NCBI GenBank assembly: GCA_030018645.1 | Contig: JASEHX010000005.1 | Coordinates: 1-28,703, forward strand | DNA: 28,703 bases | Source: Candidatus Margulisiibacteriota bacterium | Lineage (GTDB): Bacteria; Margulisbacteria; WOR-1; O2-12-FULL-45-9 | Reading direction: 5' to 3' | In this document: piece after piece, positions 1 to 8,401 of the stretch | Layout: each line of letters starts with the position of its first letter | How positions within the stretch are numbered: the first letter of the stretch is position 1 | Made by a program: the position numbers and the translations under genes | Notes under the pieces: model-generated | Databases searched by the model: none | Seen by the model: the letters and a program-made list of their open reading frames with translations, nothing else | Told to the model about the DNA's origin: nothing

Positions 1-245
1 CCAGCATGGACCGCGATGGCACCAAAGACGGCTATGATCTTGAATTGACTAAAGCCATTGCCGATGCGGTGAAAATTCCCGTCATTGCGTCGGGAGGAGC
101 GGGAACTTTGGAACATATCTATGAGGCTTTTATTAAAGGCGAGGCAGATGCCGCTTTGCTGGCTTCTCTGTTGCACTATAAGGAATTAACCATTAAGGAG
201 ATTAAGGACTATCTCGGGGATCGAGGAATTACGGTGAGAAGATGA
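1..245 (+). CDS. hisF: Imidazole glycerol phosphate synthase cyclase subunit HisF, C-terminal part
   Basis: This is the last 80 residues of HisF; the frame is open to the window edge, so the 5' end lies outside. HisF is the (beta/alpha)8-barrel cyclase that, with the glutaminase HisH, makes imidazole glycerol phosphate and AICAR in histidine synthesis in the cytoplasm. The visible part opens with SMDRDGTKDGYD, the family's catalytic-Asp strand, and continues with the phosphate-binding VIASGGAG loop and the final LLASLLHYKELTIKEIKDYL helix typical of HisF C-termini. The stop codon overlaps the next gene's ATG, so translation is probably coupled. AICAR links this step to the purine genes found later in the window. 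Identification is secure; nothing can be said of the N-terminus. Confidence 0.93.
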   Translation, partial: SMDRDGTKDGYDLELTKAIADAVKIPVIASGGAGTLEHIYEAFIKGEADAALLASLLHYKELTIKEIKDYLGDRGITVRR

Positions 246-1048
246 TGATTGATCGGGAATTAAATAAGTATTTGCCGAAAAGAGGAAAGCTGGCGCGGGC
301 GATGCGCTATTCGGTCTTTGCGGGAGGGAAAAGATTTAGGCCGCTTCTTTGCGTCTTAACTGCTAAAGCATTAGGAAGAAGTCCTCGCCAAGTGCTGCCC
401 ATTGCCGCCGCCATTGAAATGCTGCACACCTTTACGTTAATTCATGACGACCTGCCGGCAATGGACAATAGTGACTTGAGGCGCGGAAAGTTGGCTTGCC
501 ATAAAAAATATAACGAGGCCTTGGCTATTCTAGCGGGGGATGCCCTTAATACATTAGCGTTCGAAATCTTAGCCAAGCAATCGAAAAATGCAGCTGTTAT
601 TGCCGAAATTGGAAAAGCAATTGTTGCTGTAATCGAAGGGCAAATCATGGATATGGAGAGCGAGAAGCGCCGAATCAATTTAAGACGACTATATGCCATT
701 CATTCGAAAAAGACGGCCGCTTTGCTGGCTGCTTGTGTGCGTGCTTCAGCTGTTCAATTAAAAGCCAGTCCAAAACAATTGTCGGCTTTGACCAATTATG
801 CCCGGCATCTTGGCCTTGCCTTCCAAATTGCAGATGATATACTGGATGCAACTGCCACAGCAAAACGGCTGGGAAAACCGGTGAGAGCGGATATTAAAAA
901 AGGTTTTCCATCTGTGGTTGGCATAGTTAAATCGCAGCGGTTGGCCCAAAGGGAGAAAGAATCTGCTATCAGAGCTTTGAAGATGTTTGACCAAAAAGCC
1001 AATCCATTGCGGGAATTGGCCGAGTTTGTTGTGGCCAGGGAGTCCTAA
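242..1048 (+). CDS. Short-chain (E)-polyprenyl diphosphate synthase (FPP/GGPP synthase family)
   Basis: This enzyme condenses isopentenyl diphosphate with allylic diphosphates to make C15-C20 precursors of quinones, membrane lipids and the undecaprenyl carrier. The first Asp-rich motif is DDLPAMD at residues 69-75, with the two-residue spacer of bacterial type II enzymes, followed by LRRGK. The second Asp-rich motif is DDILD near residue 197. The substrate-binding GGKRFRP is at 28-34. At 268 residues it is about 25-30 shorter than E. coli IspA, because the first helix is abbreviated. The ATG overlaps the hisF stop by 4 bp and a second Met follows directly. The chain length made (FPP or GGPP) cannot be fixed from sequence; Phe and Thr occupy the fifth and fourth positions before the first motif. 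IspA is the nearest familiar relative. Confidence 0.9.
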   Translation: MMIDRELNKYLPKRGKLARAMRYSVFAGGKRFRPLLCVLTAKALGRSPRQVLPIAAAIEMLHTFTLIHDDLPAMDNSDLRRGKLACHKKYNEALAILAGDALNTLAFEILAKQSKNAAVIAEIGKAIVAVIEGQIMDMESEKRRINLRRLYAIHSKKTAALLAACVRASAVQLKASPKQLSALTNYARHLGLAFQIADDILDATATAKRLGKPVRADIKKGFPSVVGIVKSQRLAQREKESAIRALKMFDQKANPLRELAEFVVARES

Positions 1049-1050
1049 TC

Positions 1051-2463
1051 ATGTTTTATCCAAGCCAAAAAGAATTTATGGAATTAGCGAAGGAAGGGAA
1101 CCTCATCCCGGTTTATAAAGAAATAATCGCGGATATGGAGACGCCGGTTTCGGCCTTTAAAAAAATCGAGAGCGAATATGCTTTCCTGCTTGAATCGGTG
1201 GAAGGCGGCGAGAAGATTGCCCGCTATTCATTCCTTGGCGCTTGCTCCAAAAATGACGTTTTTGCCCCAAAATCTTTTTCCCAAATAAAAACGATTCTAA
1301 AACAATATAAACCGGTCAAAATTGAAGCCCTTCCGCGCTTCTCCGGCGGCCTTGTTGGCTATATTGGCTACGATATGGTGCGGGAAATTGAAGATATATC
1401 CAATAAAAATTCCGACGACCTAAAATTGCCGCCCATGCTCTTTTTGCTGACCAGCTCTTGTTTGGCTTTTGACCATGTCAAGCACAAGATCTTGATAATT
1501 TCCAACGCGCACATTAAGGGCCGTCCAGTTAAGGCCTATAAAGAGGCCTGCCGGAAAATTAATCAGCTTGAGAAAAAACTTAAGAAGCCGCTCCGGCTTG
1601 CAAAAGAAGAGTTTGAAATGCCGGTTGCAGTTAAACAGATGAAAATTGCTTCTAATATAAATCAAAAACAATTTGAAAGGATGGTTGAAAAAGGGAAAGA
1701 ATATATCAGAGCCGGCGATATTATCCAAGTTGTCCTGTCGCAAAGGTTTTCTGCCGCTTGCAGTACAGATCCTTTCCTCGTTTATCGGATCTTACGCACA
1801 CTCAATCCATCACCTTATATGTTTTACCTTAAAATGGGGAAAGCGGCCTTGGTTGGCTCTTCGCCGGAAGTCATGGTGCGGCTTGACGGTAAAATTGCCA
1901 TTGTCCGTCCGATTGCCGGCACCCGCCGGCGCGGCAGAGACGAAATCGAAGATAAAGCTATGGCTGACGAACTCCTTGCTTCAGAAAAGGAAAAAGCTGA
2001 ACATATCATGTTGGTTGATCTGGCCCGCAATGATTTGGGCAGGGTTTGCGAAATAGGGAGCGTTAATGTAACCGAACGGATGATTGTTGAGCGTTACTCG
2101 CATGTAATGCACATAGTCAGCAATGTGGTGGGCCGCTTGCGGAAAGGGAAAGATGCGGTTGATCTTTTAATGGCGACCTTCCCAGCGGGGACAGTATCCG
2201 GAGCGCCTAAAGTTCGCGCTATGGAAATCATTGATGAATTGGAAAATCTCCGACGCGGTCCTTACGCTGGCTGTGTCGGCCATTTTGGCTTTTCCGGCGA
2301 CCTTGACACCTGCATTACCATCCGCACTATTTTAATAAAAGATAAAAAGGCCTATATTCAGGCCGGGGCGGGGATTGTGGCTGATTCTATCCCGGCTGAA
2401 GAATATAAAGAAAGCATCAACAAAGCCAAGGCCATGCTGAAAGCGGTTGAACTGGCCCGCTAA
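1051..2463 (+). CDS. trpE: Anthranilate synthase component I
   Basis: TrpE converts chorismate plus ammonia to anthranilate, the first committed step of tryptophan synthesis. At 470 residues it has the usual length. An N-terminal regulatory domain carries LLES at residues 46-49, the tryptophan feedback site in known TrpE proteins, so feedback inhibition is expected. The C-terminal chorismate-binding domain shows PIAGTRRRG, LVDLARNDLGRV and FPAGTVSGAPKVRAMEIIDELE-like motifs. This separates it from the PabB and isochorismate synthases, although PabB cannot be excluded by sequence alone. No trpG partner is adjacent; the gene sits between a prenyl synthase (2 bp away) and rodA, so the trp genes are dispersed here. 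No leader peptide or attenuator is possible in the 2-bp gap. Confidence 0.93.
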   Translation: MFYPSQKEFMELAKEGNLIPVYKEIIADMETPVSAFKKIESEYAFLLESVEGGEKIARYSFLGACSKNDVFAPKSFSQIKTILKQYKPVKIEALPRFSGGLVGYIGYDMVREIEDISNKNSDDLKLPPMLFLLTSSCLAFDHVKHKILIISNAHIKGRPVKAYKEACRKINQLEKKLKKPLRLAKEEFEMPVAVKQMKIASNINQKQFERMVEKGKEYIRAGDIIQVVLSQRFSAACSTDPFLVYRILRTLNPSPYMFYLKMGKAALVGSSPEVMVRLDGKIAIVRPIAGTRRRGRDEIEDKAMADELLASEKEKAEHIMLVDLARNDLGRVCEIGSVNVTERMIVERYSHVMHIVSNVVGRLRKGKDAVDLLMATFPAGTVSGAPKVRAMEIIDELENLRRGPYAGCVGHFGFSGDLDTCITIRTILIKDKKAYIQAGAGIVADSIPAEEYKESINKAKAMLKAVELAR

Positions 2464-2469
2464 TTACTT

Positions 2470-3708
2470 ATGCTTAATCTTCGCATGCTCAAAGTTTCTG
2501 ATTTACTTTTATGGATCGCAGTTGGGTTATTGGCGCTCATCGGTTTTTTTGCTATTTTTAGCAGTACTTTTGCTCTGTTGTTAAAGCATGGCATCGATTC
2601 GCTTTTATACGTAAAACGGCAGATGCTGGCATTTTCTCTAGGTGCGGCTGGTCTAGTCTTTTTTTCCTATCTTGATTATAAGCATTTAAAAAGATTAGCC
2701 CCGTTTCTATATGCTTTAATGCTCTTCTTATTAATTTTGGTTATTTTTGGCGGGACGGGAACCGCTGGAGCACAGCGCTGGTTCCAAGTCGGTTCTTTTT
2801 CCTTCCAACCTTCTGAAATTGCTAAAATTATTATGGTGATCTGTTTAGCTTCGTTTTTTACTGAGAAAAGAACATTAAACAGCAGATGGGACAGCTTTTT
2901 ATTAATCGGTTTGGTCGGTTTGCCCTTTCTTTTAATTTTTAAACAGCCGGACTTGGGGACGGCCTTGGTCTTTGTAGCAATATTGCTGGGAATGTTGTGC
3001 GCGTCTTGGGCATCGCCAAAATTATTGGCGGTCTTATTTACCCCTATTATTTCGATTCTGGTGCGTCCTCTCCTGCCTTTGTGGATCATCTATCTTGGGG
3101 CGGTAGCCATCAGCTTATTCTTGTCGCGCGCCAGGTTTTGGGATTGGGCGGCAATTTTTGGGACCAATACGGTTATTGGCCTGGCCATGCCGTTCATTTG
3201 GGGGCTGCTCAAACCCTACCAGCGCCAGCGCATAACCGCCTTTCTTGATCCGGGAGCTGATCCGTATGGGGCGGGGTACCATAGCTTGCAGTCAAAAATT
3301 GCCATTGGCAGCGGCGGGTTGTTTGGGAAAGGTTTCCTGCACGGGACACAAACCCAACTTCAATTTATTCCCGAACAGCATTCCGATTTTATCTTTTCCG
3401 CTATTGGGGAGGAGTGGGGATTGATTGGGGCTGGATTGACTTTGGTCCTTTTCGCGATCGTCTTATGGAGAACTTTAGTTATTGCGTCGGATGCGCGAGA
3501 TTATTTTGGTTTTTTGCTGGCCTCCGGTATTGCCGCCATGACCGCTTTCCATATTTTAGCCAACGTAGGGATGGTTTTGGGAATCTTGCCAGTGGTGGGG
3601 ATTCCTTTGCCTTTTATCAGTTTTGGCGGGACATCACTGATTATAAATCTTATTTCCATGGGGATACTGCAAAGCATTTGCATGCGCCGGCAAAAACTGA
3701 TCTTTTAA
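2470..3708 (+). CDS. rodA: Rod-shape peptidoglycan glycosyltransferase RodA (SEDS family)
   Basis: RodA is the SEDS glycosyltransferase that polymerises lipid II during cell elongation, paired with a class B PBP in the inner membrane. The 412-residue protein has about ten hydrophobic segments. It contains the SEDS signatures KQPDLGTALV and, after residue 265, GYHSLQSKIAIGSGGLFGKG and IPEQHSDFIFSAIGEEWG; the KIAIGSGG..GKG..GTQ version points to RodA rather than FtsW. The C-terminal LPFISFGGTS loop is intact. It is somewhat longer than typical RodA (about 370-380) because of extra hydrophobic sequence between residues 190 and 250. It begins 6 bp after trpE. Its stop overlaps that of the convergent lptC-like gene within one palindromic TTAA. 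Confidence 0.9.
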   Translation: MLNLRMLKVSDLLLWIAVGLLALIGFFAIFSSTFALLLKHGIDSLLYVKRQMLAFSLGAAGLVFFSYLDYKHLKRLAPFLYALMLFLLILVIFGGTGTAGAQRWFQVGSFSFQPSEIAKIIMVICLASFFTEKRTLNSRWDSFLLIGLVGLPFLLIFKQPDLGTALVFVAILLGMLCASWASPKLLAVLFTPIISILVRPLLPLWIIYLGAVAISLFLSRARFWDWAAIFGTNTVIGLAMPFIWGLLKPYQRQRITAFLDPGADPYGAGYHSLQSKIAIGSGGLFGKGFLHGTQTQLQFIPEQHSDFIFSAIGEEWGLIGAGLTLVLFAIVLWRTLVIASDARDYFGFLLASGIAAMTAFHILANVGMVLGILPVVGIPLPFISFGGTSLIINLISMGILQSICMRRQKLIF

Positions 3709-4943
3709 ATCTTGAATTTGGCTTCCACTTTTCCTTCCGCTTCAAAGGTTTCATTTTTTACCGATACTAAGATCCGTTTAGCCCGCACCCACTGTTCGCC
3801 GCGCTTCATGGATACGTTTCCGGTTAAGGTCAACATTTCGTCTTTGTCATCGTAAAAAGCCGAATCGGCCCGGGCCTCACGTCCTTTTTGAGTGACAAGT
3901 ACTGATCCGCGCGCCCGGGCGTCGCCGCTTTGGGTGGCAATACTTAATTCATCCGCGGTTAAAACCGTCTTTTCCTGCAGGATATCCCTGGCTTCCTTAT
4001 TTTGCAATTTATTGGCCGTATCCGGTTTCAAGATCACGCCGGCTTTTACAAAGACGGCTTTTACAGCGCCGGTTAACTGCAGGTTTTTATTTTTTTGCGA
4101 ATAGACCCCATCATTGCCTACGGCTAACTTATGCGCCTGACTGGCCTCAACTTTGCCGTGCAAGGCCATATCTTGGGCGACATCGATGAAAAAATCAGCA
4201 GAACCAGCTTTAATAATCGTCTTCTTGTTTTTTTCATTGATGGCAATTCGCACATTGCCGTTGGCTTCCATCCGCTTCTCTTTGCCAAAGTAGCGCATGG
4301 TATCGGCTTTCAAGATCCCGTCCGAGCGGGTTAATTTGACGTTTTGCGAAACGTCAGCTATCTTACTCTCATTGTCCAAGTTAATTTGGTCGGCGCAAAT
4401 AGAACTGTCTTTTTTGGCAATTCTAATCCTTCCTTTAATTTCGGTCCTTTTATCGTTGGAAAAATATTTCAGATAATCGGCGGTCAGGGTAGCCCAGTCC
4501 TCGGGCTTATTTACATCCGGATTGGCTATATTTCCCATATCCATCTTAGCGGACAAGCGGCTGGCATGTTTGGGATTGGCATTTTCCGGCAGTCCGAAAA
4601 CTTCGATAATGTTGAAGCGCAGGTAGGCTTTAGCGCGCGGAGCGAATAAGCTATGCAATATGGCCTTTTCGTTATGAAAAAATTTACCGTCGGATATTTT
4701 GGTTAAATAGGTGGTTTCTTTATCTTTGGCCGTCCAGCCCTTTTCGGCCGCAAATTCCCAGCGCGGCTTCCCGTCTTTCTTGCCGATAATGCGGGTATTT
4801 TTGAATTCGGCGATTTTTTCCGAGCTGTTTTCCGTGAAATATTCCATCCCTTGCGGCGCGATCATAAAATAAATGCCGGCAAGGACCAATAAGGAAAAAA
4901 TGGTCCCAAAAAAAACTATTTTCCAGGAAAGATTTTCTTCCAT
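3705..4943 (-). CDS. LptC-like LPS export protein with LptA/OstA-type repeats
   Basis: The 412-residue product has a short cytoplasmic start, one membrane segment (about residues 9-28) and a long soluble part. The first 60-190 residues resemble LptC (GKPRWEFAAEKGW, then alternating polar/hydrophobic strands). The rest repeats an OstA/LptA-like pattern, with strands such as LTRSDGILKADTMRYFGKEKRMEANGNV restated as ADSAFYDDKDEMLTLTGNV near the end. LptC and LptA form the periplasmic beta-jellyroll bridge that carries LPS from LptB2FG to LptD. LptC is normally about 190 residues, so this looks like a natural LptC plus LptA-like fusion. It overlaps larC by 28 bp at the end of the minus-strand operon. 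I am fairly sure of the family and less sure of the exact domain split. Confidence 0.72.
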   Translation of the reverse strand: MEENLSWKIVFFGTIFSLLVLAGIYFMIAPQGMEYFTENSSEKIAEFKNTRIIGKKDGKPRWEFAAEKGWTAKDKETTYLTKISDGKFFHNEKAILHSLFAPRAKAYLRFNIIEVFGLPENANPKHASRLSAKMDMGNIANPDVNKPEDWATLTADYLKYFSNDKRTEIKGRIRIAKKDSSICADQINLDNESKIADVSQNVKLTRSDGILKADTMRYFGKEKRMEANGNVRIAINEKNKKTIIKAGSADFFIDVAQDMALHGKVEASQAHKLAVGNDGVYSQKNKNLQLTGAVKAVFVKAGVILKPDTANKLQNKEARDILQEKTVLTADELSIATQSGDARARGSVLVTQKGREARADSAFYDDKDEMLTLTGNVSMKRGEQWVRAKRILVSVKNETFEAEGKVEAKFKI

Positions 4944-6115
4944 GCTTCTTTTTTTACCTCATTGTAGGCCTTTTGCAGGGGGATGCGGTGTTTACCGGCC
5001 AATTGCTTATAATCTTCGTATTCGGGCGCAATGGTTAAAATATTTTTGCCAAGCGACCCGACTTTAACTTTAACGTTGCCATATCTAGTTTTAACCTGGA
5101 TTTGCCGGCGATTTAACTTTTCCCTGGTAGTCAAATGAGTCCGTACCCCTAGGGTGGTTGTGGATTGATAGATGGTTTTTAGAATTCGATCACGGTCTTC
5201 TGGTTTGCATAATACCGTTAAGATAAAGGCCTCTCTTTCCTTTTTCATGCGGCAGGGTGAAATAGAGGCATCCAAGGCACCGGCTTTTATCAAACCGGCG
5301 ATCACTTTATCAAATTGGCGCGAGTGCATATCGTCAATATTGCATTCTAACTGCAAAACCGCGTCCTTTTGGGTGGGCAGTTGGGCCTCGCCGATAAATA
5401 CTCGGAGAATGTTAGGCAGGTTGGGGAAAGTTAGTGATCCTGCTCCTGCTCCAATCCTATCAACCCTCATTTTCGGAATATCAACAAATCCATCCGCTAA
5501 AGTTATAATAATTGCCGCACCAGTGGGGGTGACCAGCTCGCCTTTGACATTAACTCCATAGGTAGGGATGCCCTTTAACAATTCTGCAGTGGCGGGGGCG
5601 GGGATGGGGAGGATGCCGTGGGCATGTTTAATAACTCCTTTTCCGATGGGCAAGGGAGAAGAAAATATTTTTCTGATCCCCAGCGCTTCAATGGCAATGC
5701 AGGTCCCGACAATATCAATAATAGCGTCAATTGCGCCTACCTCATGGAAGTGGACTTTATTTACTGGGATAGCGTGGACTTCCGCTTCCGCTTCCGCTAA
5801 GCGCGTAAATATCTTGGCGCTTTGTTTTTTAACTTGCCTACTCAATCGACTATGGCGAATTATTGTCAGAATATCCCGCAGGTTACGGTGATGCAGTTCT
5901 TTTCTACACTTAACTGCAACAAAAGTCGATACTAAGCCATTGCGTTTTATTTTTGAAATTTGTAATTTTGGGATTATTTGGGATTTGGTGCTTGTAATTT
6001 GTAATTTACGCAAATCTGCATTTAGCTGGGCCGGAGTAACACCCGCATCAACTAGTGCTCCCAAAACCATATTCCCGGCAATGCCGGATGAGCAGTCGAA
6101 ATAAGCAATTTTCAT
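4916..6115 (-). CDS. larC: Nickel-pincer cofactor nickel insertase LarC
   Basis: LarC is the CTP-dependent cyclometallase that inserts nickel into the pincer nucleotide used by lactate racemase-type enzymes. The family N-terminus MKIAYFDCSSGIAGNM, the VHFHEVGAIDAIIDIVG segment, TPTGAAI and the C-terminal NIDDM...MKKER region are all visible over 399 residues, the usual full length. In Lactobacillus plantarum larC is split by a programmed frameshift; here it is one uninterrupted frame. Two oddities: the conserved GDM near the N-terminus reads GNM, and residues 37-55 are encoded by a 56-bp tract of eight heptads (5952-6007) that replaces the normal variable linker. It overlaps larB by 4 bp. No larA or larE is in the window, so the client enzyme is unknown. 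Confidence 0.9.
   Translation of the reverse strand: MKIAYFDCSSGIAGNMVLGALVDAGVTPAQLNADLRKLQITSTKSQIIPKLQISKIKRNGLVSTFVAVKCRKELHHRNLRDILTIIRHSRLSRQVKKQSAKIFTRLAEAEAEVHAIPVNKVHFHEVGAIDAIIDIVGTCIAIEALGIRKIFSSPLPIGKGVIKHAHGILPIPAPATAELLKGIPTYGVNVKGELVTPTGAAIIITLADGFVDIPKMRVDRIGAGAGSLTFPNLPNILRVFIGEAQLPTQKDAVLQLECNIDDMHSRQFDKVIAGLIKAGALDASISPCRMKKEREAFILTVLCKPEDRDRILKTIYQSTTTLGVRTHLTTREKLNRRQIQVKTRYGNVKVKVGSLGKNILTIAPEYEDYKQLAGKHRIPLQKAYNEVKKEAWKKIFPGK
5952..6007. repeat. Eight-unit heptad tract in larC (CAAATTA/CAAATCC family)
   Basis: Eight consecutive 7-bp units can be marked off exactly (for example GTAATTT twice at 5994-6007 and TTTGTAA at 5959). The coding strand reads CAAATTA-, CAAATCC- and CAAATAA-like units, giving larC residues 37-55. 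Confidence 0.85.
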
Positions 6116-6789
6116 AATTGTTTAATTATTGAATAGGCCATCACCGCTGCCCCAAAGCCATTATCGATATTTACAACGGCTACCCCAGGCGCACAACTGT
6201 TCATCATAGTTAATAGAGCGGCCAAGCCTTTAAAACTGGAACCGTAGCCGACGCTGGTGGGGACGGCAATAATTGGTTTATCCGTTAATCCGCCAACGAC
6301 CGAGGGCAGGGCGCCTTCCATTCCGGCCACAACGATTAAAACTTTGGACTTTTCAATCTTATGCAGATTATGCAGTAAGCGGTGAATACCGGCAACACCG
6401 ACGTCATATAACCGTACAACTTTAAGTCCCAAAAATTCAGCCGTAACTGCCGCTTCTTCAGCAACGGGGATGTCGGATGTGCCGGCTGTGATTACCGCAA
6501 CTAACGACTTACGACCAACGACTAACGACTTGCGACTTACTACAACGATCCTTGCAGTTTTATAGTACTTCGTATTAGGTAGTATTTTTTTAATAGCAAG
6601 ATATGCTATTTTATCCGCTCGGGTAGCTAAGACAGCGTGTCCTTTACCCGCAATTTGCAGTGCGATTTTAGCAACCTGCTGGGGAGTTTTTCCTTCGCAA
6701 TAAATGACTTCGGGAAAGCCTTTGCGGAGATGGCGGTGATAGTCAACCTTCGCAAACCCCAAGTCCTCATAAAACTTATGCTTTTTCAT
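6112..6789 (-). CDS. larB: Pyridinium-3,5-biscarboxylic acid mononucleotide synthase LarB
   Basis: LarB carboxylates and hydrolyses nicotinic acid adenine dinucleotide, the first step of the nickel-pincer nucleotide pathway; LarE then adds sulfur and LarC nickel. The AIR-carboxylase-like (PurE-type) C-terminal domain is clear: ITAGTSDIPVAEEAAVTAEFLG, YDVGVAGIHRL, VVAGMEGALPSVVGGL and PTSVGYGSSF. At 225 residues it is slightly shorter than usual. Directly before ITAGTSD, residues 85-97 (SRKSLVVGRKSLV) are a seven-residue repeat encoded by six heptads at 6497-6538, sequence that LarB proteins do not normally have. The ATG overlaps the rarA stop by 4 bp and its own stop overlaps larC by 4 bp, so all three are probably translationally coupled. 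Confidence 0.92.
   Translation of the reverse strand: MKKHKFYEDLGFAKVDYHRHLRKGFPEVIYCEGKTPQQVAKIALQIAGKGHAVLATRADKIAYLAIKKILPNTKYYKTARIVVVSRKSLVVGRKSLVAVITAGTSDIPVAEEAAVTAEFLGLKVVRLYDVGVAGIHRLLHNLHKIEKSKVLIVVAGMEGALPSVVGGLTDKPIIAVPTSVGYGSSFKGLAALLTMMNSCAPGVAVVNIDNGFGAAVMAYSIIKQL
6497..6538. repeat. Six-unit heptad tract in larB (CGACTAA family)
   Basis: Units ACGACTT, ACGACCA, ACGACTA, ACGACTT and GCGACTT follow one another. 42 bp is 14 codons, so the frame is kept. The tract is present in opposite coding orientation in ileS. Confidence 0.9.
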
Positions 6790-8093
6790 GAGTGCAGTTC
6801 ATCCATTCTTTGTTTGATCTTTTTCTCAAAACCAATATCTTTGGGTTCGTAATATTTCTTGGATTGGGGCAAATAATCTTGTTTAACATATCCGCCTTCA
6901 AAGTTATGCGCGTACTTGTATCCTTTGCCTTTGCCCATTTCCCGCTCGCCTTTATAAACCGCATTTTTAAGGTGGGGAGGGACGGGCAGAGTAGGATTAG
7001 CTTCGACATCTTTTAGAGCGTCGTTGATCCCTACATAGGCGGCGTTTGATTTTGGCGCGGTGGCAATATAAGTTACGGCTTGGGCTAAAGGGATGCGGGC
7101 TTCCGGCATCCCGACAAATTCGGCCACTTGCATTGCGGAATTGGCCACCACCAAAGCCAGCGGATCGGCATTGCCCACATCTTCGGCGGCGCAAATCACA
7201 ATCCGGCGGGCGATAAAACGGGGGTCTTCGCCGGCGTAAATCATTTTAGCCAAATAATAAAGCGCGGCGTTAGGATCTGATCCGCGCATGGATTTGATGA
7301 AAGCCGAGATAGTGTCGTAATGCTGGTTGCCTTTCTTGTCGTAAACCACCGCTTTTTTCTGGATCGATTCTTCTGCAGTTTTAAGGGTGAAACTTATAAT
7401 TCCTTTCTTATCCGGCGTAGTTGATAATACTCCCAATTCAAGAGCAGACAACGCACGACGCGCATCTCCGTCCGATAATTTTGCCAAATGTTCAATGGCC
7501 TCATCCGCCATTTTTATCTTAATTTTCCCTAATCCGCGTTCTGTATCCACTATGGCCTCTTTTATAATCTGCCGTAAGCTGTCAGTCGTTAGCGGCTTTA
7601 GTTCAAAAATTTGGGAGCGGGAGACCAAGGCCGAATTTACGTAAAAAAACGGATTTTCAGTTGTGGCGCCAATTAAGATTAGATTCCCTTCTTCAACATC
7701 GGGCAGTAATGAATCCTGCTGCAATTTGTTAAAACGGTGGATTTCATCCAAAAAAAGAATAGTCCTCATCTTATGCATTTTAATCCGCTCTTTGGCTTCT
7801 AAACTTACTTTGCGGATATCTTCCACTTTGGCAACGGAGGCATTGAGCCATTCAAAATAACCCTTAGTTGAATTGGCAATCACCCGGGCAATGGCGGTTT
7901 TTCCGGTTCCCGGCGGGCCAAAAAGGATTACCGAGGTTACTTTGTCGGTCTCGATTAATCTTCTTAAAAGCTTATCTTTTCCCAGCACATGTTCCTGTCC
8001 AACGATCTCATCAATTGTCCGGGGAGCCATGCGGAAGGGGAGGGGAGCGTCATTTTTCCGAAATTCATCCAGGTTTTTATCAAAGAGGTCCAT
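6786..8093 (-). CDS. rarA: Replication-associated recombination protein RarA (MgsA), AAA+ ATPase
   Basis: RarA is a clamp-loader-related AAA+ ATPase that acts at stalled replication forks and on single-stranded DNA ends. Walker A is GPPGTGKT at residues 59-66, Walker B TILFLDEIHRF at 111-121 and sensor 1 GATTENP; the N-terminal PLPFRMAPRTIDEIVGQEH is the family opening. The C-terminal half holds the MgsA tetramerisation region (SMRGSDPNAALYYLAKMI, then PLAQAVTYIATAPKSN and YKYAHNFEGGYVKQDYLP). At 435 residues it is full length. It starts 5 bp after the upstream MNT gene and overlaps larB by 4 bp. I see no repeat tract in it, unlike its neighbours. Confidence 0.95.
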   Translation of the reverse strand: MDLFDKNLDEFRKNDAPLPFRMAPRTIDEIVGQEHVLGKDKLLRRLIETDKVTSVILFGPPGTGKTAIARVIANSTKGYFEWLNASVAKVEDIRKVSLEAKERIKMHKMRTILFLDEIHRFNKLQQDSLLPDVEEGNLILIGATTENPFFYVNSALVSRSQIFELKPLTTDSLRQIIKEAIVDTERGLGKIKIKMADEAIEHLAKLSDGDARRALSALELGVLSTTPDKKGIISFTLKTAEESIQKKAVVYDKKGNQHYDTISAFIKSMRGSDPNAALYYLAKMIYAGEDPRFIARRIVICAAEDVGNADPLALVVANSAMQVAEFVGMPEARIPLAQAVTYIATAPKSNAAYVGINDALKDVEANPTLPVPPHLKNAVYKGEREMGKGKGYKYAHNFEGGYVKQDYLPQSKKYYEPKDIGFEKKIKQRMDELHS

Positions 8094-8098
8094 TTATC

Positions 8099-8401
8099 TC
8101 ATCTTTTATAAAATATTTTGCCTACCCTTTTTATATGATCGATAAGATCGGGGTTGCTTATGTTATCAAAAATTGACATGTCAAAAGTATAAGGTAAAAG
8201 CAAATCATCTATTTCAAGCCCTATTTTATTCATCACAGTAAGAGTTAATCCCTTGCCTTTTAAAGTTAAATCAATGTCCGATCCGTTTTTGTAATTGCCT
8301 TTTGCCCTGGATCCGTACAGGATGGCTTCTTCAACTTGGGGATATTGGGCAAAAATCTTATTAATTTTACTGATAGTTTCTTCTTTGAGGCCAAATTTCA
8401 T
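8099..8401 (-). CDS. MNT-domain nucleotidyltransferase, antitoxin of a HEPN/MNT pair
   Basis: This minimal nucleotidyltransferase has 100 residues and the signature GSX10DXD (G30-S31, then D42-I43-D44 in YGSRAKG...GSDIDL). In characterised HepT/MntA pairs the MNT protein neutralises the HEPN toxin by adding AMP to a tyrosine, and the GS and DxD residues needed for that are present. It overlaps the upstream HEPN gene by 4 bp (ATGA), the standard toxin-first order of this type VII arrangement. The fold and pairing are clear; toxin-antitoxin activity is inferred from the family, and a metabolic HI0073/HI0074-type role cannot be excluded. Confidence 0.85.
   Translation of the reverse strand: MKFGLKEETISKINKIFAQYPQVEEAILYGSRAKGNYKNGSDIDLTLKGKGLTLTVMNKIGLEIDDLLLPYTFDMSIFDNISNPDLIDHIKRVGKIFYKR

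Noticed and set aside
4916..6115. Programmed frameshift in larC as in Lactobacillus
   Set aside because: The whole gene is one open frame of normal length.
5952..6540. CRISPR-like or minisatellite array
   Set aside because: The units are 7 bp without spacers; they are short tandem tracts and not CRISPR repeats.
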